Assembly: GCA_023140035.1 (NCBI GenBank)
Contig: JAGLML010000020.1
Location: forward strand, 1-12,141
Source of the DNA: Thermoplasmatales archaeon
GTDB taxonomy: Archaea > Thermoplasmatota > E2 > DHVEG-1
Length of the DNA: 12,141 nt
Direction: 5' to 3'
Under the pieces are notes generated by a model. It did no database searches. It saw only the letters and a program-made list of their open reading frames with translations, and was not told the origin of the DNA. The position numbers were made by a program, and so were the translations under genes. Positions 7,464 through 12,141 of this stretch are shown one piece after another (positions within the stretch are counted from its first letter, which is position 1; the number at the start of each line of letters is the position of its first letter).

Positions 7464-7877
7464 CTACCTTTTTCCTTTAATTGATATTATTGACACACCT
7501 CTTCCAGTTATAATCTCAAAATCAGGACTACCACATTTAGGACACCTTGTATGAACAAAAGCGACCTCAGGAATAAAGTGAATGGCTTCAGATTCCTCTT
7601 CATTAAGTTTCTTCATCATATCACTAAAACTCCAGGTATGTCCACAGATTTTACATTTCAATGTGCTTTCCTCAGTTTCAATACTAATTTTTACATTTTT
7701 CAATTTTTTACCATGTGCTTTAATGATTTCGTTGAGAGCAAATTCAAAAATATCTTGTTCTATTTGTTGCAATTCACCTATACCTATTTTGATCTCGGTA
7801 ATTGTTTTGAGATGTTCTTTCTCTGCCGCCTCAAGTGCTGCAGTAATTATGGATTCAGCAAGTGCCCATTCATGCAT
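7464..7877 (-). CDS. hypA: Hydrogenase maturation nickel metallochaperone HypA
   Basis: This 137-aa HypA binds nickel through the N-terminal Met-His2-Glu and inserts it into [NiFe]-hydrogenase large subunits. It starts MHEWALAESII, the classic HypA opening, which fixes the start at ATG 7877. The zinc domain has CKICG (Cys75, Cys78) and CPKCG (Cys112, Cys115). The long insertion between the two pairs is usual for archaeal HypA, whose length is near 139 aa. The adjacent MinD-type ATPase is the expected archaeal partner, and the upstream metal transporter and NikR complete a nickel context. The gene appears to have its own promoter. Confidence 0.95.
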   Translation of the reverse strand: MHEWALAESIITAALEAAEKEHLKTITEIKIGIGELQQIEQDIFEFALNEIIKAHGKKLKNVKISIETEESTLKCKICGHTWSFSDMMKKLNEEESEAIHFIPEVAFVHTRCPKCGSPDFEIITGRGVSIISIKGKR

Positions 7878-7948
7878 ACAGTACTCGGATAGAATACATC
7901 ATGGTTTAAATTTTACTGAAATTGAAACATGAAAAATAGAGGATTAAA
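7878..7948 (-). promoter_or_regulatory. hypA promoter, nearly leaderless
   Basis: Read on the minus strand, a TATA-like AAAATTTAAACC (7903-7914) is centred about 30 bp upstream of the hypA ATG, so transcription should start within a few bases of it. No Shine-Dalgarno is visible, which agrees. Between box and start is an imperfect inverted repeat, GTACTC-N5-GAATAC (7881-7897), a possible operator. The promoter implies hypA-hypB can be expressed apart from the transporter operon. Confidence 0.45.
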
Positions 7949-8800
7949 TCATGTATTCAACTTAAACCCCATTTTACGCTGTTTACCATTCCATTTTCTA
8001 CGTTTCGGTGAGATAATAATGGCAAAGGCAAACAGAGCTGCAGATACAATTACAATTGATGCTCCAATAGGAAAATCAGTAATCAGAGATAGCCAAAATC
8101 CAATAAGACAGCTTACAATACCTATCACCGGCGAGAAAATCATGATCTTTTTGAAATCATAGAAGAACTGATACGCAGTGGACGTTGGATTGATAATCAA
8201 CGCAAAAACCAAGAGACCGCCAACCAAGCGCAGTGATAATGACACGGAAAAACCTGTAAAAAAAAGCACGGCAAAATAAAACAGCTTCGTATTAACCCCA
8301 GCAGATTCCGCAAGTTTCCTATGAAACATGACCGCTAGTAACTCCTTATAAAACAATGCAATAAAGAAGATAAGGACAAAAGAAAGCAGCAATAAAAACA
8401 TCAAATCATTGTACCCCACTGAGAAGATACTCCCCCAAAGAATGCGTAATGCAGCACCACTAGCGGCCTGACCCGGAATAAAATTCAGAAAGACAAATGC
8501 CAAGGCAATCATGACTGAGAACAAAAACCCTATGACAACATTGCTTTCAAGTCGTGCTTTTTCAGAAAGAGGCCCAAGAACAAATGCAACTCCAAAGGAG
8601 AACACCATAGCACTAATCAACGAGTCAACCGAAATCATCAATCCAAATGCAGCACCAGCAAAAGCCGCATGAGACATACAATACCCAATAGAAGAGAGAT
8701 TCATTCGAACGACAAAGACACCCATAGTAGAGCAGACAAATCCCGCAAGTACAGCACCAAGAATTGATGTGAAAAGTAATGCAAGAGGAATATCAATCAT
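7949..8800 (-). CDS. ABC-3 family metal transporter permease (ZnuB-like, probable nickel)
   Basis: The 283-aa polytopic membrane protein has seven to nine hydrophobic segments and belongs to the ABC-3 (ZnuB/TroC) permease family of metal importers. Family marks include GYCMSHAAFAGAAFGL near residues 39-54, the coupling-loop sequence HRKLAESAGVN near 160-170 that would contact the ATPase, and the LVGGLLVFALIINP segment after it. The tail is basic. The start codon overlaps the ATPase stop by 4 bp (8797-8800), typical translational coupling. The family is usually annotated zinc/manganese; nickel is inferred from NikR, hypA and hypB nearby and from the unusual binding protein of the same operon. 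Confidence 0.87.
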   Translation of the reverse strand: MIDIPLALLFTSILGAVLAGFVCSTMGVFVVRMNLSSIGYCMSHAAFAGAAFGLMISVDSLISAMVFSFGVAFVLGPLSEKARLESNVVIGFLFSVMIALAFVFLNFIPGQAASGAALRILWGSIFSVGYNDLMFLLLLSFVLIFFIALFYKELLAVMFHRKLAESAGVNTKLFYFAVLFFTGFSVSLSLRLVGGLLVFALIINPTSTAYQFFYDFKKIMIFSPVIGIVSCLIGFWLSLITDFPIGASIVIVSAALFAFAIIISPKRRKWNGKQRKMGFKLNT

Positions 8801-9540
8801 TGATTCACTCCTTTTTTATGAAAAATATTATCGATCATCGTAGATGTTAGAATTTTCTCTTTTTCCCCATCCATGATAATTTTTCCCTGATCTAAAACAA
8901 TGACACGAGAACACCTCGATGGGATAAAACTAAGATCATGAGAGACTATCACGATGGTCATCTGTTGTTTCTCATGGATTCTATTCAGGAGTTTCTCAAT
9001 TTGTCTGCGTGTAGAGAAATCAAGATTTGAAAATGGTTCATCCAAAAGTAAGAGTTTTGGTTTCTGAGCAAGTGCACGTGCAAGCAGAATTTTTTGAAAT
9101 TCGCCCCCTGATAATCTCCCGATGGGACGATGGGCAAAATCAATCATTCCAACGAGGCCCATACTATACCAGACTATTTCCCAATCCTCCTTAGAGACAA
9201 ACCGAAACATACCTATTTTTCCAGCTCTACCGGACATTACAATATCTTTGCTTAAAAATGGTGCCAGAGGGTCTATCTCGAAATTTTGAATAACGTAACC
9301 TATTTCCTTCCGAATTGCTGTTTTATAAATTGGGATCTCCTTTTCTAATACAAATCCTCGTCCAGCGGTGTATGGGAGGATACCATTGATTGTTTCTAGA
9401 AGTGTAGTTTTTCCTGCTCCATTTGGTCCAATAATAGCAAGAAATTCACCTGCTTTAACTGTTAAATTAATATTATAGATAACTGGTATACTTTCTCCTT
9501 CATAGATTGTCTCAACATTTTGCAGATCTATAACGTTCAT
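8797..9540 (-). CDS. ABC transporter ATPase (ZnuC-like, probable nickel)
   Basis: The protein (247 aa from ATG 9540) energises the permease next to it. It has Walker A GPNGAGKTT at 38-46, a Q-loop in VIQNFEIDP, the signature LSGGEFQ, Walker B LLLLDEP with the D-loop SNLD, and the H-loop IVSHD. Its shape, including the short helical segment DWEIVWYSMGLVGMIDFAHRPIGRLSGGE, matches the cluster of metal-importing ATPases that includes ZnuC and MntB. An in-frame GTG at 9552 could add four residues; I prefer the ATG because MNVIDLQNVE is the normal opening. The gene follows the FmdE-domain gene closely and overlaps the permease by 4 bp. Confidence 0.9.
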   Translation of the reverse strand: MNVIDLQNVETIYEGESIPVIYNINLTVKAGEFLAIIGPNGAGKTTLLETINGILPYTAGRGFVLEKEIPIYKTAIRKEIGYVIQNFEIDPLAPFLSKDIVMSGRAGKIGMFRFVSKEDWEIVWYSMGLVGMIDFAHRPIGRLSGGEFQKILLARALAQKPKLLLLDEPFSNLDFSTRRQIEKLLNRIHEKQQMTIVIVSHDLSFIPSRCSRVIVLDQGKIIMDGEKEKILTSTMIDNIFHKKGVNQ

Positions 9541-9558
9541 GGCACTCTTCACATATAA

Positions 9559-9957
9559 TTATACAATATCAAACAGTTCTTGATTAGGTCTCTGATAGAT
9601 TTGCTCAGAATAATGAATTATATTTTCCTCAGTCACCGTAGTATCAATTTCCTCTTGAATGCCAGTTTTTAACACAATTTCAACGTGTTTTCCATCATTG
9701 TTTGAAAAACGTGCTTTTGGAATGCCATCAAAATTTACTGAGATGTTTCCTTTTCCCAGAGTACACCCAGAACTTATCTGTATTCCGTCAATGATACATG
9801 ATATTGGAGGTTTTGTTCCCGTCCACACTATTACTTTTTTTGAAAACGAGTCTGATCCCAGTATTTGTTTTGCGATTTCTCCCATTTTATAGCCGATCAC
9901 AGCATATGGTCCAAGATGACCGTGGAACCGTTCGATTTGCTTCAATGCTTCATCCAT
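9559..9957 (-). CDS. Short FmdE-domain protein in a metal ABC operon
   Basis: The 132-aa cytosolic protein matches the FmdE core: FHGHLGPYAVIGYKMG at 11-26 (His12, His14) and CIIDGIQISSGCTLGKGN at 54-71 (Cys54, Asp57, Cys65). The HGH and Cys residues are the family's metal-binding positions. The name comes from a protein that copurifies with formylmethanofuran dehydrogenase, but the enzymatic role is unknown, and this copy lacks the C-terminal zinc finger of the long form. A strong GGTGA Shine-Dalgarno sits just after the upstream stop codon. Lying between the binding protein and ATPase genes, it probably handles the transported metal or supports uptake; the function is inferred from position only. 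Confidence 0.82.
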   Translation of the reverse strand: MDEALKQIERFHGHLGPYAVIGYKMGEIAKQILGSDSFSKKVIVWTGTKPPISCIIDGIQISSGCTLGKGNISVNFDGIPKARFSNNDGKHVEIVLKTGIQEEIDTTVTEENIIHYSEQIYQRPNQELFDIV

Positions 9958-9970
9958 GATATATCACCAA

Positions 9971-10951
9971 CTATTTTTTCTTGTACAGAACAATGAAGAC
10001 GGCTGCAATCAATCCAAGTAAGGCTACCCCAAACAGGGAAGCATTCCGCTCGAGTTCAAGTGCTGAAATTATACTTTCGAGTTCGGCTATTTCACCTTGT
10101 TTATATTCATAGGCTAAAGTACCATTTATCAGCTGTTGGGTATTGTAGGTTATCATTTCTAAATATGTATCTGCCCCAGGTACTGCTCCAGGGAAGTTTG
10201 TGAAAATGACATGACTCGCCCCCGATTCTGAGGCTACGCGAGCGCCGAATTCGGTTCCACTCTGCAGGTTATCAATAACAGCACAAATTTCCCCACCCGA
10301 TGCGGCGTTAATCACATCAAGTTCATCTTGTACTGAAAGCCCCTCCGGAGGAGCATACGAATAGGTAACATTTAAGCCCAGCCATTCAACAAATTCCTTT
10401 TGCCATTGCATACAGATCACTTTTTTATCAAGAAAATTATTGTTCACTATCTGCTCCTGTAGATCGTTAGCAGTTTCATCAATTTGCTCCAAGTAATGCT
10501 GTGCATTCGTTTGAATGGTGTTGTTATACGCTGGAAGCATGGTCATTAATTCATCTCGTATTTTTTCAACATATTTTTTGGCATTAGAAGGCATATTCCA
10601 TTCTCCAAGTTGAACACATTTGATCTCTTTATAATCCATATTTCCTGATGCTTCTAACAAACTGGTAAGCCAAGGCTCCCAACCTAACGAGATGATGACA
10701 TCGGCTGAAGCGATCTTTGACACATCGCTAGGACAAGTATCGAAATGTGCTGGGCATACACCAGCAGGCATGATATATTCTATAGTTACATTCTCTGTCA
10801 ATAAATTTGATGTGAAATCAGCAAGCATGGAATTTGTACAGATGATGGCGGTCTTGGTTTCTTCTGCCTGTGTGGTTATCGTAAAAAACGACAAGAGCAA
10901 CATCGCAACTATACAAATCAGTATGTATTTTCTTTTCCGTATGTGACTCAT
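9971..10951 (-). CDS. Metal ABC transporter binding protein, ZnuA/TroA-like, membrane-anchored, atypical ligands
   Basis: The 326-aa protein has an N-terminal signal sequence (about 8-28), a TroA/ZnuA-like fold and a C-terminal hydrophobic segment (about 306-323) ending in KKK, so it is anchored outside the membrane. Of the usual metal ligands, one histidine is kept: His69 in PAGVCPAHFDTCPSD, the PxGxDPHxYEPxPxD position, here flanked by Cys66 and Cys73. The place of the second histidine (PHxWLDP) reads GEWNMPSNAK. The third (fHxAf) reads CMQWQKEF. The C-terminal acidic ligand region reads TNFPGAVPGADTY. Zinc binding of the standard kind is therefore doubtful and nickel is likelier from context. 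Five N-x-S/T sequons fit an exported glycoprotein. An AGGGGG run precedes ATG 10951. Confidence 0.8.
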   Translation of the reverse strand: MSHIRKRKYILICIVAMLLLSFFTITTQAEETKTAIICTNSMLADFTSNLLTENVTIEYIMPAGVCPAHFDTCPSDVSKIASADVIISLGWEPWLTSLLEASGNMDYKEIKCVQLGEWNMPSNAKKYVEKIRDELMTMLPAYNNTIQTNAQHYLEQIDETANDLQEQIVNNNFLDKKVICMQWQKEFVEWLGLNVTYSYAPPEGLSVQDELDVINAASGGEICAVIDNLQSGTEFGARVASESGASHVIFTNFPGAVPGADTYLEMITYNTQQLINGTLAYEYKQGEIAELESIISALELERNASLFGVALLGLIAAVFIVLYKKK

Positions 10952-11074
10952 AATTTCCCCCTTTTAGTAATATTTTTTTAAATTTCGTAGCATCAAAAAT
11001 AATAGTCATCTTAAAAGCTTTTTGGTAACAAAAAATTTAAATTCGTGCTACGATTACCTGTAAAACGTGTTACC
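10952..11074. promoter_or_regulatory. Divergent promoter with candidate NikR operators
   Basis: For nikR, the TATA-like AAATTTAAAT (11033-11042) would start transcription about 10 bp before ATG 11075. Half-sites surround it: GTAACAA (11025-11031, inverted), GTGCTAC (11045-11051) and GTGTTAC (11067-11073), the last two being a direct repeat with a 15-bp gap. Toward the binding-protein gene, GTAGCAT (10987-10993) and GTAATAT (10967-10973) are inverted copies with a 13-bp gap around an AT-rich TATA candidate (about 10976-10984). The 8-mer TCGTAGCA (10985-10992) is exactly inverted at 11046-11053. Tandem GTGTTAC half-sites have, as I recall, been described for a NikR of Geobacter. Binding by this NikR is inferred. 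Confidence 0.6.
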
Positions 11075-11485
11075 ATGGAAAAAATTACGAGATTTGGAGT
11101 CTCAATTGAACCTGATTTATTGAAAAAATTTGACAAAGTCATCAAGAAAAAAGGATATACTAATCGCTCTGAGGCGATAAGGGACATCATACGAAAAGAT
11201 ATCATAATAGAAAAAAACAAAGATCCTAACTTAGAATCGATAGGCACGTTAACAATGATATACGATCACCATGCTGGAAATCTTACAAATAGGCTCCTGG
11301 ATCTGCAGCATGATCATACCAAGGAAATCCTCTCAACAACACATATACATATTGATCATCACAACTGCCTTGAAGTTCTCGTTTTAAAAGGAAAAACCAG
11401 TAACATACAAAAATTAGCAGATAACATCAAATCATTAAAAGGAATAAAACATGGGGAGTTGGTAATTACAGAGAGTCAAATATAA
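11075..11485 (+). CDS. nikR: Nickel-responsive transcriptional regulator NikR
   Basis: The 136-aa protein represses nickel-uptake genes when nickel is bound. Residues 1-45 form the ribbon-helix-helix DNA-binding domain (TRFGVSIEPDLLKKFD, then YTNRSEAIRDIIR); residues 55-136 form the ACT-like metal-binding domain. All four high-affinity nickel ligands are present: His79, His90, His92 and Cys98, equivalent to H76, H87, H89 and C95 of E. coli NikR at an offset of three. The frame is open from GTG 11045, but ATG 11075 matches the family N-terminus, and the upstream bases are occupied by promoter and operator-like repeats. No Shine-Dalgarno is visible, consistent with a very short leader. Confidence 0.95.
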   Translation: MEKITRFGVSIEPDLLKKFDKVIKKKGYTNRSEAIRDIIRKDIIIEKNKDPNLESIGTLTMIYDHHAGNLTNRLLDLQHDHTKEILSTTHIHIDHHNCLEVLVLKGKTSNIQKLADNIKSLKGIKHGELVITESQI

Positions 11486-11487
11486 TT

Positions 11488-11697
11488 TTATTTGTTTTGT
11501 ACTGCCTCGTTCAGATCTTTTACCAAGGCTTTTACGTCAGTGCCATGAACGCCGGCAATATCTTTCACTCTTTCAAATGAGGCTGCAAGACAACCAACAC
11601 AGCCAATGTTATACTTAGAGAACACCATCATTGTTTCTGGATACTTTTCTATTACCTCTTGTATTGTCATATCTTCCGTAATCTTATTTTCAGTCAT
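11488..11697 (-). CDS. DUF1858-type small CxxC protein
   Basis: The 69-aa protein begins MTENKITEDMTIQEVIEKYPETMMVFSKYNIGC and has the CVGC pair at residues 33-36. This matches the DUF1858 / hybrid-cluster-protein-associated disulfide domain, a small helical module thought to work in redox or Fe-S chemistry; its exact role is unknown. The frame is open further upstream, but ATG 11697 has a good AGGTGA Shine-Dalgarno 5 bp before it and matches the family start. An AT-rich TATA candidate (11736-11749, minus strand) would give a leader of about 20 nt. It converges on nikR with a 2-bp gap. Confidence 0.85.
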   Translation of the reverse strand: MTENKITEDMTIQEVIEKYPETMMVFSKYNIGCVGCLAASFERVKDIAGVHGTDVKALVKDLNEAVQNK

Positions 11698-11771
11698 TAT
11701 TTCACCTATGAATTGACGGATGTTATAAAACTTTCCCATATAATATTTACTGTTGGAGATGGTGAGGAGAA

Positions 11772-11833
11772 ACCGGACGGTGGATTTAGGAGGAGAAAAA
11801 AGTGACATTCAAATAAGATGGGCTCCGTCCGGT
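11772..11833. repeat. GC-rich 9-bp perfect inverted repeat
   Basis: ACCGGACGG (11772-11780) is exactly inverted as CCGTCCGGT (11825-11833) with 44 bp between. It lies upstream of the DUF1858 promoter. Its GC content stands out from the AT-rich surroundings. It could be a hairpin, terminator or regulator site; no function is assigned. Confidence 0.45.
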
Positions 11834-11894
11834 GATGCTTCTAAAATCGGAAAAGAATTACAGCTATTTAAATGAAAACTGAGGATGGCCGAAA

Positions 11895-12049
11895 CTATTA
11901 ATTGGCTTTGTCTCAAAAGTATTCGATGATTTGCATTTTCAAAGCCGTTTTCCAGATAAACAATAATTAAAAAATTATTATTTATTTCAAAAATAATCAA
12001 AATTTGAGTAAATTTTTGAGTTTTAAGACAAAGTCCTATTAATTGGCTT
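11895..12049. repeat. 14-bp direct repeats bounding the MITE-like element
   Basis: CTATTAATTGGCTT occurs at 11895-11908 and again at 12036-12049. Eight of these bases are the presumed target duplication; the extra matching GGCTT after the right copy is unexplained. A third, near copy TGTTAATT is at 12069-12076. Confidence 0.55.
11904..12036. mobile_element. 133-bp MITE-like element with terminal inverted repeats and 8-bp target duplication
   Basis: The left end GGCTTTGTCTCAAAA (11904-11918) is mirrored at the right by TTTTAAGACAAAGTCC (12021-12036), which reads GGACTTTGTCTTAAAA in reverse complement: one extra base and one mismatch. Exact 8-bp direct repeats TATTAATT flank it (11896-11903 and 12037-12044), as expected of a target-site duplication. 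The interior has no transposase and contains an AT-rich hairpin (11962-11979). Size and structure are those of a non-autonomous miniature element. The GG...TTTGT end and 8-bp duplication recall IS6-family elements, but I cannot assign a family with certainty. Confidence 0.65.
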
Positions 12050-12141
12050 AGATGACATGTTAAAGCCCTGTTAATTAAATATCAAAAAGAACCTGAACAT
12101 AATATGGTTTTTTATTATTCACTTCCAGCATATGATATGTT
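12045..12141. other. Right-edge AT-rich stretch without a gene
   Basis: No coding region is supported. GGCTT (12045-12049) and AAGCC (12063-12067) form a small inverted repeat around the palindrome ACATGT, bounded by TATTAATT on the left and TGTTAATT on the right. The rest is AT-rich and runs off the window. Confidence 0.4.

Noticed and set aside
7949..10951. Plain zinc transporter annotation (znuABC)
   Set aside because: The fold family fits, but the binding protein lacks most zinc ligands and the neighbours are nickel genes, so I did not give zinc gene symbols.
11045..11074. GTG 11045 as the nikR start, adding ten residues
   Set aside because: The added residues are not part of the NikR family N-terminus, and these bases hold the promoter and repeated half-sites.
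11759..11875. Reading frame for 38 residues, ending IRWAPSGDASKIGKELQLFK
   Set aside because: The composition looks protein-like, but I recognise no family, the only GGAG run abuts the ATG, and the GC-rich inverted repeat lies inside it. It could be a gene remnant, but support is too weak to list.
11809..12000. 63-residue minus-strand frame across the left end of the MITE
   Set aside because: It crosses the target duplication and terminal repeat and has no family motif, so it is an accidental frame.

Overview
The window is AT-rich archaeal chromosome, probably from an anaerobic euryarchaeote in the broad sense. The evidence is the gene content: an archaetidylserine synthase/decarboxylase pair, a THEP1-type NTPase, an archaeal Trm1, NikR, an archaeal-type HypA and a MinD/Mrp-type HypB. 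Core promoters also look archaeal, with TATA-like boxes and several nearly leaderless starts. I cannot name the genus. No rRNA, tRNA or CRISPR array was seen.

Layout. Positions 1-841 hold an ether-lipid head-group operon: the 3' end of archaetidylserine decarboxylase followed by archaetidylserine synthase. A secreted calcineurin-type phosphoesterase runs the other way and overlaps the synthase tail by 25 bp. From 2709 a divergent unit encodes the THEP1 NTPase and Trm1. A 360-bp gap (4391-4750) holds inverted repeats but no convincing gene. Then come purN and folC, a folate-linked pair.

The most coherent part is 6732-11485, which reads as a nickel module. The regulator nikR is divergent from an operon of four genes: a ZnuA/TroA-fold binding protein, a short FmdE-domain protein, an ABC ATPase and an ABC-3 permease. 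Downstream, on the same strand with their own promoter, are hypA and a cysteine-free MinD/Mrp ATPase that fits the archaeal HypB-AT. Together they give nickel sensing, uptake and delivery to [NiFe]-hydrogenase. The transporter belongs to a fold family normally annotated as zinc/manganese, and its binding protein has lost most of the usual zinc ligands. Repeated GTGYTAC-like half-sites in the nikR/binding-protein intergenic region are candidate NikR operators.

The right end (11488-12141) carries a small DUF1858-type CxxC protein, a GC-rich inverted repeat, and a 133-bp MITE-like element with imperfect terminal inverted repeats and an exact 8-bp target duplication.
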